A stretch of DNA of 64,000 nt, taken from positions 207,501-271,500 of the forward strand of contig QEOQ01000688.1 of the NCBI GenBank assembly GCA_010279815.1, in the 5' to 3' direction. Source of the stretch: Brachionus plicatilis (Eukaryota; Rotifera; Eurotatoria; Ploima; Brachionidae). Positions 34,883 through 48,014 of the stretch are shown piece by piece. The notes beneath the pieces are model-generated. The model had not been told where the DNA came from and searched no databases. It saw only the letters and a program-made list of their open reading frames with translations. How positions within the stretch are numbered: position 1 is the first letter of the stretch; each line of letters opens with the position of its first letter. The translations under genes and the position numbers were made by a program.

Positions 34883-35728
34883 TCAATTATTGTAAGCATA
34901 TTCAGCTTTATTGTGCATTATTAATTTGTTATCTACAAAATAAAAAGTGTCCGATTTAGTCTCATAAGGATTTGCTATCATTTCTTCAACTTGAAAAATT
35001 TTTAAAATTTTTTAATTCCATTGAATTAAGAGGCTTACTTTCCAGACTGGACAGCTGAGGCATCTCATAAATGTGCTCAATGCTGTTTCGACTATCTGGC
35101 AAACAAAATCCAAATTTAAAATCAAAACTTTTAATGAGCCGATTTTTAAAATAATGTCGCTCGATCATCAAAAAATTTTGCACTGGTTTCGCACCAACAG
35201 TAAACTCCACCCTTAAAAATTAAAATAAAATAAATTTTTTTTTTTGTTTTTTTAATTAAATTTTTACGTAGCCCCAATATTTTTTAACTTCAAAAAAGAT
35301 CTACTGAAGCTGTACTGAATAAAGCGTGAGTCGTCATCGAGTAAAGAGAGATCAGCTTTTTTGTCACCACTGGCCTTCATGACTTCGAATAAAGTTCTAT
35401 TTTTGTCCATGTCTCGAATTTTAAAGTGAACAAAATCAATTTCATAAACATTATCAGAAATTTTGCATAAATAATCTTCAAATTAATTTAAACAAAAAAA
35501 TTTGAAAATATAAATTTAAAACAAGTTACTCTGTGTTGGTCCATTAAGTTTCAAAATGTCATCAGGTGTGATGGCACCTCCTCTCTTTAGCTTTTCTAAG
35601 AGATCCTTTTCTGAAAGTTCTGTTGATTTTGGGCTAAAATTTTGGTACAAAGAAGACACCAGGCCAGATTTCTTTTTGTTCTGAATGCCGAACCCGTCTC
35701 GATCTGTTGAAGAAGATTTTTTTGACAT
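34883..35728 (-). CDS. UNC119: UNC119 lipid-binding chaperone
   Basis: Four exons on the minus strand: 35530-35728, 35268-35475, 35039-35211 and 34883-34989. All have GT..AG introns of 49-56 bp and continuous phase, giving 228 aa (human 240). UNC119 binds N-myristoylated cargo (for example transducin alpha, NPHP3) and delivers it to cilia and other membranes under ARL2/ARL3 control. The variable N terminus is followed by [10 protein letters not shown] and [20 protein letters not shown]. Next is the beta-sandwich signature [20 protein letters not shown], then [20 protein letters not shown]. The tail is [20 protein letters not shown], ending KAEYAYNN. The start is the ATG at 35728; the open frame further upstream has none. 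Confidence 0.95.
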
Positions 35729-37662
35729 TTTTCTTTTCAAAATTTCTAAAACATCAGCTTAGATATTCAGACTTGCTATCAAAGCTGTGAGAAAGTTTAA
35801 AATTTTAGAAAGGAATTTATTAAGCGCCATTAGTGGTTTCCATAGTGATTATCTTGAATTAATTTTATCCCAATTTGATGAATTTTCTTAAACGGACATG
35901 AACCTAAGCCACAATTTTCTATTGCGTAATATTTCCCTAAGATTTAAATTTTTCTTTTTTAACTCATAGAAAATCAATATTTTTTTCCTTTTAAAAGGTA
36001 TTATTCTCAATTAATTATGCTTTTTGTGCTGAAGAAAAAAAATTTCGCCTTAACATTTCAAATACAATTATTCCCAATTTAATTTACTAAATGACAAAAA
36101 TTCGATGAAAATATTTTTTTTCCTTTCAATTATCCTTTTAGTGTCACGACCAATTTTCAAACATGAACAAAAAGATAAAGAAAAAAAGGTTTTTTGAATA
36201 AAAATTAACTGAAAATCTTTGTTATCATTTGTGCAACAAAAAAATTTGAATGAAAATGAAAAAAAAATTAAATTATGACAAAATTAAAAAAGATCGCAAT
36301 AAAATTTTTAAGATGTTATAAAATCAATTTAAAAAATGACTATAAAAAACCTGGAACCAATTTGCTTATCATGATTTTCCTCTTTTTTCATGATTAATTT
36401 TTTTTTTCGGTTTTTACTCTTGTAAAAAATGCATAATATTAAAATAAATAAAAATAATTTAAAAAATATAATTTGGAATCATATCCAGAATGTTTTTTGA
36501 ATTATTCGACTCTGTTTGATTAAAAAATGATCACCAAAATTATTTGATCATATAATATATTTTTCTATACAAGCAATTTAATTGATGTTGAATCATTGAC
36601 TGTCAAAATAATTATGAAATTTAAACTGATAAAATTATAAATGAGTAAGATCTTAAAATCGTAAAAAAAAGGCAGCAAATTGTAAAAAAATGAAGGAGCG
36701 GGAAACCTGTTCGTGATCGGTTTTTTAGAGAACCAATTCTTCTATGGAACCGGTTTATCGGTGAGCGCTCAATTAATAGAGTTATTTTCATAGAATTTTT
36801 TTAAAGGCATAAAATATAGAAAAATTATTCAAAAAAATATATCATTTTTTTTCAGAATATAATTTCTCATAATTTTTCATTGAGAATAAATTGAAAAAAT
36901 ATTTAAAATTTTCCTTTAATCTTCAAAAACGAAAATTATAATTGAAAAAATATCATTTCAAGAGTTAATAAAACGTAAATTCATTTAAATTTTGTTTTAA
37001 AAAACAACTATAAATTGATTTAATCTTTAAGTTTTCTTATTAAATCTTGTACAAATTTCAATGAAAAAAATTCTAGCAAAATTTATTCTATTAGTTTTGT
37101 TTAATTTTATTAATTTTCTATGAATTATTTTTTCAATGAATTGACACATCTTCGGTCTATCGAATCAATTCCTGTATCTCAGGACGAAGTCCCAGTTTAG
37201 GATTTTATTCGGTTTTATGAAAAGAAATTGGTATCCTTAAAAAAATTAAAAGAACTAAAAAAAACCAAGGTACTAAGTTCTAGGTAAAAATAAAATAAAA
37301 ATAACTAATAAGAACCCTAAAGAACTGAATAGAATTTTAGAGTTGGTCAGATTTGGTCAGACAAAGTCAAATTTGACTTTGAGTTTAAAAAAATATAAGT
37401 CATTAAATTAAAGTCTAAGTCCGGAATTGAATTTAAAAATTTGACATTTTTCTGGTTTAATTTCTTGTGAAATTCAAAAATAGCATTTTATAGCTTGGGC
37501 TTTTATTGCTTTTTTCATTTTGAATCCTTTTGAAAATTTTTCCTTAAAACCTTTTCCATCTCGCTCTATGTCATTTCAATTTTATTCAAGTCAGAATAAT
37601 TTGAAGGAGATTTGATCTGATTTTTATCTAAAATTTTTTAATAGAAATTAATTTCAATTAAA

Positions 37663-37751
37663 AAATATACCCAGTTAACATTATTTTTCATTAAAAATGT
37701 GTTGCTCTGGGGATTTTATTTAATGAAAACAATGTTAACTGGGTATATTTT
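37663..37751. repeat. 88-bp foldback element
   Basis: The arms contain TATACCCAGTTAACATT and its complement AATGTTAACTGGGTATA, with ATTTTTCATTAA / TTAATGAAAA continuing inward around a short centre. This is typical of a minimal MITE. The word CCCAGTTAAC recurs at about 46605. Confidence 0.65.
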
Positions 37752-38837
37752 AAAATATAACAGACCAAATTTCTAGGTTAAAATTTCGATTCAGAATTAA
37801 ATTTTAATTCAATGATAGATGAAATAAAAGAACAAGGTAAAATAAGATAATTCAAGGTAAAATTTAATAGAAAATTTGTCAAACAAAAATTGGAGCCAAT
37901 TTTTAAAACTTATGAAACCAATAAAATCTTTAGTTGAATGAATTTTGGACAATCAATCCCATTTTGACAGAATATAACCGAATATTAAATAAAATTACGT
38001 ATATTACCGAATACACCGTACTGTATTAAATATTAATGCATTTAAATTAAATACATTTTATTATTTGGATTAATTTAAAATATTTGTTATATATTAATAT
38101 AATATTAATATAATATATTAATTTAAATATAAATGCATTAGCTAAATGCATTTATATTTAGATTATCTATATTTAATAATTGTTAAATGTTAATCAGGTT
38201 AATTAGTTTAGATTGATGTTAATTTTATTAAAATAAGTCAATAATGATCATGATTATTTTCTTTAATGGAAGGAGAGGAATCAAATAAATAATTCAGTTT
38301 TGTGATACACTGGTCATTTTATATTATTGTCTGTTTTGGAAAGTAATTTTTTTGATCAAAAAAACCTTACCGGTAAAATTAACAAATATTTAAATTAATC
38401 AGTTTGAATGATAAAAATCTGATTCTTTAAATATATTAGTTCAAGAATATAATATTTTAATTATTTTTTGTTCTTAAGAATTATTTTTATATTAAAAAAT
38501 TCTAGTTTAAACCTTGTAAAAAAATTTTTCTGTCTAATAATGAATCAATTTTCTGGCTAAATTATTAATTGAGTAATCTTCTTAGTTTGTCTTTATTATT
38601 AACTAAGTTTATCAGGATAAAAAATGTGATCAATTAGTCACAAATTTAATTTATTTTTTGAAAAAAATATAAAAAAATTAAATAATAATTTGAATTATTT
38701 GAAATAAACACTACTAATAAATTTAAATGTAAAGTTGATTTTAGTAATGGGTTGAGAAAATATTTTTTTTTAAATTATTTTATTTCTTAAATCTACATAA
38801 CATATAAAGCATGTTTCATTAAAATTATTTAACATTT

Positions 38838-39361
38838 ATAGTAAGATGGGGCAATTATTTAATGTGTGAATGAGGTGAATTTTTTTTTGATGGAATTTTA
38901 CGGCAAAATAAAAATAAAATTTTTTTTTAAAAGCAGCATTATAGGTAGAAAAAATATCGAGGATTCGGAAAATAACATTACTTTTTTTATAGGACCTCAT
39001 CAATGTGGTCAAAATTTATTTTTTTGTATAAGGTCCGAAAAATTACCAAATTACCTATTTGCCTAAATGGGTTTATTCACTAAATTAAATTTTCACAAGA
39101 AACCAATATACCAAATAGCTCAGATAAGCATGATATTGAAAGCTCTCTGTCTAAGCTATCAATACAAAACAAGAATTAAATTAAAGTATTTTTTATTAAG
39201 TCCATTCTGAGTTGACTCTAACCTCATTAACCCCTTTTGCTAAGTGGGTGAGTCGGAAAATTTGGTCTAATTAGGTTAATGAATTTGGAGTTTTCAAACA
39301 AAACTAAATCGATAGACAAAAAATAGAAAAAATAGGTCACCCGGTTAGGCCATCTTACTAT
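38838..39361. mobile_element. TIR element with AGTAAGATGG ends
   Basis: The ends TATAGTAAGATGG and CCATCTTACTATA are perfect 13-bp inverted repeats. The right interior (about 39215-39355) shares a diverged block with 27170-27430, including AATAGG(A/T)CACCCGGTT. Only noise ORFs are present. Confidence 0.6.
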
Positions 39362-39674
39362 ATTTAAATATCCAACTAAATCCTTAAATATTTAAATATT
39401 ATACTATATTTGATCATCAACTTCATCTTTTTTTGTATTTTTTTGTATTATGATTATAAAATATATGCTTTAAAAAAATTATATGTATCTTTTAAAATAA
39501 TTTTTATATCAACTAAAATAAAATTGTTCTTATAATTTTTATATCATTTTTTTATAGAATAAAAAATATATTATGTATCATATAAAATAGTGGCCATTTT
39601 TAAATATTTATTTTTCATTCCCAATCTTTTTTTGGTTAGTTAAACATAACAAATTTTTTTTCAATACGATATAA

Positions 39675-40038
39675 GGTTTTGTGAATTTCAAATACAAATT
39701 AAACAAAAATTCTTCATTTTTTAATATATTAAAATTAAAGTTAATAAAAAATATTAGAAAAAATGCTGCAACATACTTTGTTGCACCTTTTTTACTTAAA
39801 ATATTTTTTTTTATGCAAAAAATCACAAAAAATAAAGAATCAATACGATTTAAATAGATTATTGATTTGATTTACTAAAAAAAAAGAAAATAAAATTTTA
39901 ATTTTAGGTAAAAAAGGTGCAACAAAGTATTTTGCACTTTATAGCAGTATTATTTCTAGTATTTTTCATTTAATTTAATTCTAATAAATTAAAAAATGAA
40001 GAATTTTTGTTAAATTTGTATTTGAAATTCACAAAACC
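39675..40038. mobile_element. Long-TIR MITE, family 2 (9-bp TSD)
   Basis: A 364-bp foldback with arms of about 150 bp: GGTTTTGTGAATTTCAAATA at the left, through AATTCTTCATTTTTTAAT, to TGCTGCAACATACTTTGTTG, and the complement at the right. The flanks ACGATATAA and ACAATATAA match at 8 of 9 positions. Relatives occur at 4698-5841 and about 14430-14730. Transcripts would form a long hairpin. Confidence 0.75.
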
Positions 40039-40322
40039 ACAATATAAATGGACAGCTAATCGAGTAGCAAAATTTTCAAGATTAAGAAAAGTCTATTGTC
40101 CCCTGAAACTCTCAAATTCTCTTTTTGCTGATCAAATTCACTACGGTCAAATAATATTTAATAATTTATTTTTTTAAATTAAAGTCATCATTTACTAAAA
40201 TATCGATCTCTTTAATTCAAAACAAAAATTAAAAAAAATTCAAACAAACAGTCAAAACATGTTCAAAAAATTTTAAACATTTTCAAAATCTAAAACTTCA
40301 AAAAATTAAAATTTCAATTTTC

Positions 40323-43300
40323 TCAATAAAAACCTTTATTTTGATTTATTTTATTCAGAATGTCCAAATTAGTGGCCGGATTCTGGCTCAGTTGATTAAG
40401 AACTTTGAACTGAGTCTTGGCGCCCACAAGCATACAACACAAATTAGTCATTGACTCTTCACTTCTGGTCAACTGAATGGCCTTTTCAAAGAGCTCAACA
40501 GCTCGTGGCAAATTACCCCTTTGAATTTCAATGGTGGCCAGAGTCTCCAGTGCAAACTCGCACGTCTGGTCAGTTTCTATTGCCTGGTTCAACATTTTGA
40601 TCGGCTCCTCGAAGTCGTTAGTCCAGGTCATAATGTTCAAGGCCCGTTGGACCATAAGTGCCGCATTTTGCGGATCTTTTTCCAAAGCAATCTTGTAATA
40701 ATTTTCAGCTTTTTCGTACTGTTCTTGTTCACTGAGAACCTGAGCGTACAAATTGAATGCTTCTGGCACATCTGAAAATTCTTTTATTAAATTCTCCAGT
40801 TTTAATGTTTCTTTTTTGAGCTCTTGGGACTCTTGAACTGCATTTGGTGACTGAATGGCCTGAGCGTACATTGACAGCTGGGCAAAAAATTGCCTAAATT
40901 CAAAAAATGCCTTTTGAATTTTGGCTATTTTGTGGTCATTTTTCAATTGTAAGCATTTTTCGAAGTCTTTGAATGCGTCGTCGAAGCGGCCTTTCATGGC
41001 AAATACCTGAGCTCGATTGCAGTAAATGTCCTCGTTGTCTGGGTCGATCTGTATTGCTTTTTCGTAATTTTCGAAGGCTTCCCTTTCTTCGGCATTTTGA
41101 AGGTTCAAAGCGGTCAATTTTATGAATGTGTTTGACTTGAGGCGACTAGAGGCTTCCTCGTCTTTAAGGATGTCGTCAAAATCACAACGCGCTTCTTTAT
41201 ACTGACACTTGAGCATGTACAGCGATCCGCGTAGATTTTTAGCTTCCAGCACAAATTGTCTGGTCTCGTTGATCTCTTTGGTGCATGTTTGAATGCACCC
41301 GGAATAATCCCCACTGTTGAATTCGTCTATGGCTAATTTCATCAGACTTAAATGCTAAAATTTAATTTTGAAAAAAAAAATAAAATTTTTATCTCACCTT
41401 TGCTCATTTTCTTTGACTTTTTCATAAAATTCTGCATTTTTAAAAATCAAGTCGTTGTTCAGGCCGACAAAAAAATTGTTCACAAAATGCTGTGATATTG
41501 GCAAGCCAGTTCTAGTCTAATTAGAGTAAAAAAAGATATTAATTTTCAATTTTTTTTTCTAATTGTAAAGGGGGGAGTCTTTTGAGAAATTTTTAGAGTA
41601 TAGATTTTTTTAACTTTGGTTATTTTATTTTATAATTATTAAAAATTTTGATTCCAAAAAGAATTTTTTTTTAAAGAGATGGTGTTAAGATATCTACGTT
41701 GGCTTTTTTTTATCTTTTTTACTTAAAGAATACTAAAAAAAATATTTAAAAAATTATTAAATATTAAATTATTTTTTAAGAAATATTTTGCTGTTTTTGC
41801 ACGAAACAAATTTGTTCTTAAGCTTAATTTAAGGTAATATATTGTTTACATTGAGACGACATAATCCGATGACTAATTTTTTTATTATTTATTTAAACAG
41901 AATATTTACAGTCAAAATTACTAAATCTGCTCAACTCTTTTGCCCCATTTTTTTGGCTAGTAATGAAATCTAATTCAATTTTGAATGACATTTAATATTT
42001 GAATTTAATTTCTATTTGAATACAAAAAGTTAAATTCAAATAAAAAATATGATTATTTTTACAATCAAATTTTATAGCTAATATTTTAAATTATCATTAA
42101 ATTTTTGTCAAATTTAAAATATATTTGAAGATGGAGGAAAAGATTTTTTTTTTATTTTATTAGTTAATAAATATTCCATCAGAAATTTTCAATTATAGTA
42201 AAAATTATTAAGTTCAAACAAAAAAGTTGGAGCAAGATTATCTTTTTAAATAAGGGAAAACAAAATGAATATTTAAAAAATTAAATCAAAACTTTATAAT
42301 TAAAGTCATTTGATTTCGACTTTAAAGAAAAATACTAGAAAAAGTGTAATTTTAAAATATATTCTAAAATTTTTTTAAATTTTAGACTTCAATTCAAGAT
42401 ATTATTAAGAAGCTTTTATTTAAAATTAATTTAAAAATTAACACAAAATCTCATGAAAATTCTTTCCTGTTGAAATCCATCTTATTTGCTCATTTACTTT
42501 AAATTTTTTACTAATTGATTATTTAAAATAACTCGTCCATTATTAATGAATATTCGAATATTTACTTAATTATTTAAATAAAATATTTTTCAATTCGAAA
42601 AATTCATTTTTCTTAAATTTTTAATTAATTGTATTTTTAATAAATTGTGTTGTATTTTTGCTTAACACTAAGAAACCTAATAATTTTTCATTAAGACAAA
42701 AGGAAGTTTTTAGGAAAAGATTTTCTTTCTGGCATTTTAATCATGTGGAATTTATATTATTAAATCAAAATTCAGAATTAGTTCAAATTTTTCCAAAATT
42801 GAAAGAAAAGTTAAAGAATGAATACAAAATGTTTGACAAGGCAAAAAAACTTCTTAGGCCTTAATGTTAGTTTTTTTTATTTAATAACATATTTGAAAAA
42901 AAATTTTGGAAAAATTCTTATTTGGTTTACTTATATTTAATTTTTAATGGTTAAAAGAAATCTAAAAAACTTCTCGGGTCTTCTTGTGTTAGGCTATTTA
43001 AAAATTTAGATTTTGACTAAAGTTTAGCACTTCAAGTGTCGCAGAAAAAATACGAAAATAGAAAAAAAAACACAAATTTAAGTGCTTATTTGAAAGAAAC
43101 ATACTTTAAAAATTTCGGCAGCCATTTTTTCTCCAATTTTTTTGACCATTTTGTCAGCCACAGCCATAGATGAAGCTGAAAATTTCTGTAATATGCACAA
43201 AGAGGTCAAGTCTTCAAAGGCTTCCTGTAATTTTTCCAAGCATTCATAAGCTTTGGCTCTTCGGCTCAAAGCTTTTTCATAATTAGGATCCAAATTTAAA

Positions 43301-43829
43301 GCACTGGAGCAGTCCTCGACAACTTTTTCATACTTTTTCTAATTTAAATTCAAATTAAACTAATTAACAGCGAGAAAAAGTAATTTAAAAAAAGTACCAA
43401 ATTTTCATAGGCAGCTGCTCTGTTTTGATAGAATTTAGGCAATTCGTTGGTATCTTCTTGGGGACAGCTTAAAATAGCGTCTGTGTAGCATTCTACAGCT
43501 TTTTCGAACTCTTTACTTTGAAAATGTCTGTTGCCTTGGTTCTTTTTATCAACTGCAATTTCCAGTGGAGTCTTTGGCACCGCATTTTCGTTCTCATTTT
43601 TTTCAAATTTATTCGACTCTGATTTTTTAATAGTTGCCTGATTCGAACTTGATTGTTTGCTCAATTTTCTATAAAGAAGATAGCTCAGGATTGCTGCTGA
43701 CGGGACCCCAATCAATACTCCGAGATGCCACAGTTTAAATTCAAATTTTGAATTTTCATCAGCTCGAACCAAAGAGAGACTGGGGGACTTGGCTATTAGA
43801 CTCCCCGATGATAAAAGCTTGGAATGCAT
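40323..43829 (-). CDS. TOMM70: TOM70, mitochondrial outer-membrane import receptor
   Basis: Four exons on the minus strand: 43398-43829, 43105-43338, 41398-41516 and 40323-41346. Phase is continuous with GT..AG introns, giving 602 aa (human 608). TOM70 sits in the outer mitochondrial membrane and receives hydrophobic precursors with Hsp70/Hsp90 for the TOM complex. One membrane anchor is visible at about residues 33-53 (HLGVLIGVPSAAILSYLLY). A Lys/Ser-rich linker follows, and then TPR units: the clamp-type repeats begin NQGNRHFQSKEFEKAVECYT, and the C-terminal core contains CNRAQVFAMKGRFDDAFKDF and AENYYKIALEKDPQNAALMV. The 1.6-kb intron 41517-43104 is AT-rich. For exon 4 the acceptor TTTAAG (41347-41348) is chosen because it keeps the frame. 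Start ATG at 43829. Confidence 0.94.
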
Positions 43830-44255
43830 TCTTTCTAATTAGGCAACTTTTTCAAGAACTCTTGATTTAAATGAAATATTATAAAAAGGTGAATAAAGAG
43901 TTGAATTTTTTCGGATTTTTTTAAATATATGCTTTTATTTTTATTAAGAAAAAAAAACTTAATGTATGAATTAAATTGAAATTTTCGTATAAACCAAGAC
44001 TAAAAAGAATATTTTTTTGCTTTCAAATTTATTTGCAATCTTTCAATCACAATTAAAAATTAGTTTGGGTCGTTAAGTGACGTTTTATTTGACTCAGAGA
44101 ATTTTTTTGATGTCCTTGCTACTTGCTTTGTTTTCATTTGGACGTCTGTAAACCTAAATTGTTAACAGTCGATTCCATGGTTTTTAAAAATTTTAAATTA
44201 TAATCAAAAAAATTTTAATAGTCAAAATGTTTTTTTAAATATTGGTTTATTATTA

Positions 44256-45112
44256 CAGTCAAACCTCGTTATAACGAAGTCCTCCGTTCCAAAAAAAGCA
44301 TGTTCGTTATAGAGAGGTATGTTATAACGAAAATTCCATGTAAAAAGATGGGGTGTGAAATTTCGGTTCCATAAATTTTATTGAAAAAAAATATGAAAAA
44401 TATAAAAAAAAATAAGAAAAAAAAAATTAATGTTTAAAAAAATAATTTGATATTTTTTGTTGTTTCACTTTTTTCATTATTGAGGTCTCGATTTCCTGGA
44501 GTTTTTTCAATAAATCTCGATTTTGATTATCATCAGCAAGCAAAAAATCTCGTTGTTGTTTAATCATATTCAAGAATTCTTGGCGAGAAATGATCTTTTT
44601 GTGATCTTCTTCAATTTCAGAATCTGGCACTTCAACTTCGACCGTTTGGATTTCATTGTTCGACTTTTTTGTAACCAAATCAATTATTTCGTCATCTGTT
44701 AGTTGTCCATTTATAGGTACATTTTCGTCAAATTTTACATAAGCAAATTGATTTAGATCCAATTTTTTAGATTCTATATATTTGGCTATATAATTAGGTT
44801 GTGTCTCACTCTCTTCACAATCACTATTTGGACTTACAGTGTCATTACTGAAACCAGATTTGTTAAAACAGTTTCGTATAGTCAGAGAATTGGCAATCAA
44901 AATAGGCAATTTTTTCACACATTCGTTATAAAGAGTGAAATCATAATTAGGATTATAGTTTAGGTTTAAATTTTTTCTTTGTTATATCGAGGTTTCGTTA
45001 TAAAGAGGTAAATCTACAATCAAATTACATGTACTTCATTTGGTTCTTTTTTGAAGGTACGTCAAAAAGAGGTTTACGTTATAAAGAGTTTCGTTATAGC
45101 GAGGTTCGACTG
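44256..45112. mobile_element. Deleted Tigger/pogo-type transposon
   Basis: An 857-bp element with TIRs CAGTCAAACCTCGTTATAAC and (complement) CAGTCGAACCTCGCTATAAC, flanked by TA. Repeats of CGTTATAA(A/C)GA extend inward at both ends. This is the usual anatomy of Tigger elements. It contains the C-terminal end of a transposase frame (44427-44918) but lacks the DDE catalytic and CENP-B DNA-binding regions. Confidence 0.9.
44427..44918 (-). pseudogene. Tigger/pogo transposase C-terminal fragment
   Basis: An open minus-strand frame of 163 codons without an ATG at its start. Its head ILIANSLTIRNCFNKSGF matches the typical post-DDE segment of pogo/Tigger transposases (consensus TIxNCFxKaGF). An acidic region and a coiled C-terminal part follow (EFLNMIKQQRDFLLADD). 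Catalytic residues are absent, so the product cannot transpose. The open frame suggests a fairly young copy. Confidence 0.8.
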
Positions 45113-45299
45113 TATTGTAAAAAATATTTTTCTCATTAAAAAATCCCAAAATTTATGTTTACATCAGAGTTGTTTATAAGTCCCAAAATAAAGTCTAAGT
45201 CATTAAGGTCGGATCCAAAGGCTTTTATTTTATTTTTTAATCTAAATAAAAATCCGGATTTGGACTTGTTTTGAGACTTGTGACTTTCTGGTTTACATA

Positions 45300-45964
45300 C
45301 AGTGGTCATTTGATTCGATAGAAGGACTCTACCAAAATTTACGTTAATTATCCAAATTTATTGTCAAATTAATAACGTTAAAGAAAAAGTTCAAAAAGTT
45401 CTTGAAAAATTTTAATTTTTCAATTTTTTTTTTACATTATTATATGAAATATTGGATTTTTATGGAAAAAATGGCTATTTTTTAGTTAAAAATGTAAAAA
45501 TTGGTTTAAATTAAGTTAAAATTTTTTATTAAAAACAAACACAGAAGATAACAAAAAAAAACCGAGATTTACCCTAAATTTTTTAAGCTTAAATTCAAAA
45601 TGACTTTAAAAAATTAAAACACAATTAAAATTGTTTCAATTTAAAATGGAAATACTATCAATTTAAAAATATCTTTGTGAGATGCTTGAAATTAGAAGTT
45701 AGAATAAAATTTAATTTATATTAAAGGTTCGAATTTTAAAAGGAGATGGGAAAAAGCTGCTAATAGCCTAAAAGGGAACGACCAAAAAATAAAAATTAAT
45801 CTGATAAACCTGAATTTTGTTTTTTAAATTCTATTCAAAGACTTTAAATTCTTAAAACAATTAAAAAAAAAAATTAATTTAAAAACGTTAATTATTGTAA
45901 ATTTTTGTTAAATTACAGAAATTGACGTAAATTATGATGAAATCCTTTTTCTAATTATCACTGT
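45300..45964. mobile_element. TA-flanked MITE related to 13730-14330
   Basis: Begins CAGTGGTCATTTGATTCGAT after TA and ends ...CTAATTATCACTG before TA. The interior shares blocks with 13730-14330 in reverse orientation. It is AT-rich without an ORF. Confidence 0.55.
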
Positions 45965-46069
45965 AAATTAGCGTAAAAAATTAAATTTGGACAATTTTGA
46001 AATGAAAATTTAATGATAATGACACTACAATCTGATAAAAGAATCAGATAAAGAAGAATTACCTATGGG

Positions 46070-46610
46070 TTATTCAACTTTAGTAGTAATATTAGCCACC
46101 AATTGTTGAGATCTGAATTTGTCAAATTTGTCTTTGAATGCATTTGTTGAAGTTGCAGAAGTGACAGAATGCGCTAGCTCATTCTACATAAATACTACTC
46201 TGTTGTTGAAGAAGTTTTCTCTGGACCATGACAATCAGATGTGCTAATAGAGTCTTGGGTTTTTACGTAGATTCACCGATTGTCAATCACTGCTTGGATA
46301 TATTTAATACTCTGTTTACTGACAATTTTGAATAGTTAAATTGCGTCACCTCTTCTCCTTCTAATTAATTTTTGCTGATCTAGATAGATAGTTAAGATTG
46401 GTAGCTCTACTTTAAACTTTTTCTAGTCTAGCAATGTCTTTCTTTTGCGAAGGATTCCAAGCTACTATACAGTATTCATGATGTGGTCTTACAAACACAG
46501 TGTAGAGTCTCCTAAAGTTATCAGTCGTCCAGAATTGAAAGCGTTTTTGAGTTGAGAAATTACTCCATTTGCCAATTGAATTGCCATTACAATCTGCTCA
46601 CACCCAGTTA
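46070..46610 (-). pseudogene. Non-LTR retrotransposon C-terminal fragment
   Basis: The minus-strand frames read HHEYCIVAWNPSQKKDIARL (post-RT region) and then, after frameshifts, NELAHSVTSATSTNAFKDKF (LINE C-terminal WNxLPxxVxxxxSxxxFKxxLD motif). It carries many stops and is dead. A better-kept example of the same C-terminal domain lies at 61378-62360. Confidence 0.75.
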
Positions 46611-48014
46611 ACCCAAAAGTAATGAAAAATCAATGATTCTTTAAAAAATCATTATAAAATCATTGAAAAATTAATGATTTTATAAAGAAATTTTCCTTAG
46701 AAAATCATTAAAAAATCATCTAAATTTTGTACCACAAAACCATTAGAGATATTTTCCTTTGAAAATCATTACTTTTTCAGTATAATTCAATTTTTTGATT
46801 ATTATTCGGAAAAAAATTGTTCCAAACTTCATTTATATTTAAAAGATAAAATATAATGTTATTTATTTATTTGTTTATCTATGACTAGGTAATGCTCTTT
46901 CAGATAAATGTTGATGTTGATGTTGGTGTTTCAGATTCAATTAAATAATTTAAATTAGATATTTTTAAATATTCAATTTTTCTTTTTAAGTTAACTTAAA
47001 CTATATATATATTAAGTGCGAAGTTAAAAAACAGATATTTACTGCAATAATTTTATCTTTCAGAATCTTGAATGAAGACTAAGAATTTGAAATTTAATAG
47101 ATAATCAAAGTTTTGCGTGCAAATTTTCGAAATATTGAATTTTAAAAGCACCTGGAGACTTCAATCTTTTATCAATTTGGCTGCAAAAAGTAACTTTCGA
47201 TGGATAAAAATTTTGTTTTCAAAATCTAGGTTTTGATCGAAATAAATGTAATAATCTATCAATTTATTTTGTAGCATTAAAAAAATTGATCATCATTTAT
47301 ATCTTTTTTTAATCTTTAAATACCGAATTTAATCATTGGCAGATCAGATAATATGATGAAGCCTTATAACCCACATACACACAGGTATCTCTGTGTCACA
47401 GCTATTGCTAATCAAAGTATTAAATTTGATGTCATTTTTTATTTTTAATTTGAAGCAGAAAAATAATTTTTAAACCACCAAAAAATATAAGTCTAAAAAA
47501 ATATTGAATATTTTTACCCTAAAAAACCTGAACTTATATCTTATATTAAGCTTTCAGCAAAACTAAATTTTTTGGCTTACAAAATGGTATCCTGTTCAAT
47601 TCATGCTACGAAAAATTTTAAATAACTTAAAAAATCATGGAACAAAGTTAAATTTTAAAGAAATAAAAAATTAAACTCAAATAAAAACTTCGATTTTAAT
47701 TAAAATTTATTTTTGCATAATGCGAATTTAAGTTAATCAATTATTTAAAAGATATTTGTGAATTTAAATTTAAATCAATTAAAATTTTTTTTTTTAAATT
47801 TTATTAGAAAAATTATTTTATACTCTTATAATTTCTTATCCGGCCCCTGGAAAAGGTTTTTTTTATCGTTCTTTTTTCACCAGGAGAGCTAAGCACACTG
47901 GCAAGGTAGTTTTGATTTTTTTTTTTAAAGATACATAAGAATTTAATACATATATATAATTATTTATAAATTAAACTTGTTTAAATTAAAGTTACAAGCA
48001 AATTTAGCAGAAAA
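46611..48014. other. Intergenic, short repeats
   Basis: At 46610-46770 there are repeated AAAATCATT words on both strands. A LINE 3' tail complement (TTTATTTGTTTATC ... TAATGCTCTTTCAG) lies at 46862-46905. The remainder to the mS37 start is AT-rich without coding signal. Confidence 0.5.

Larger units (their letters stand above)
35729..40322. other. Intergenic with small TIR elements
   Basis: AT-rich, with no supported gene. It holds an 88-bp foldback (37663-37751) and an element with TATAGTAAGATGG ends (38838-39361). A long-TIR element (39675-40038) and low-complexity AT runs (about 37990-38200) are also present. A slightly GC-richer patch at 36690-36770 and 37150-37220 is unidentified. Confidence 0.5.

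Noticed and set aside
36690..37220. Possible gene in a slightly GC-richer patch
   Set aside because: No frame longer than a few tens of codons, no splice-compatible pair and no recognisable peptide.
42658..42864. 68-codon open frame in the large TOMM70 intron
   Set aside because: No ATG at its head, Lys/Phe-rich composition typical of AT-rich noise, no homology recognised.
46610..46780. Possible CRISPR-like short repeats (AAAATCATT)
   Set aside because: Units are irregular, occur on both strands and have no spacers of constant length; simple AT-rich repetition in a eukaryotic genome.
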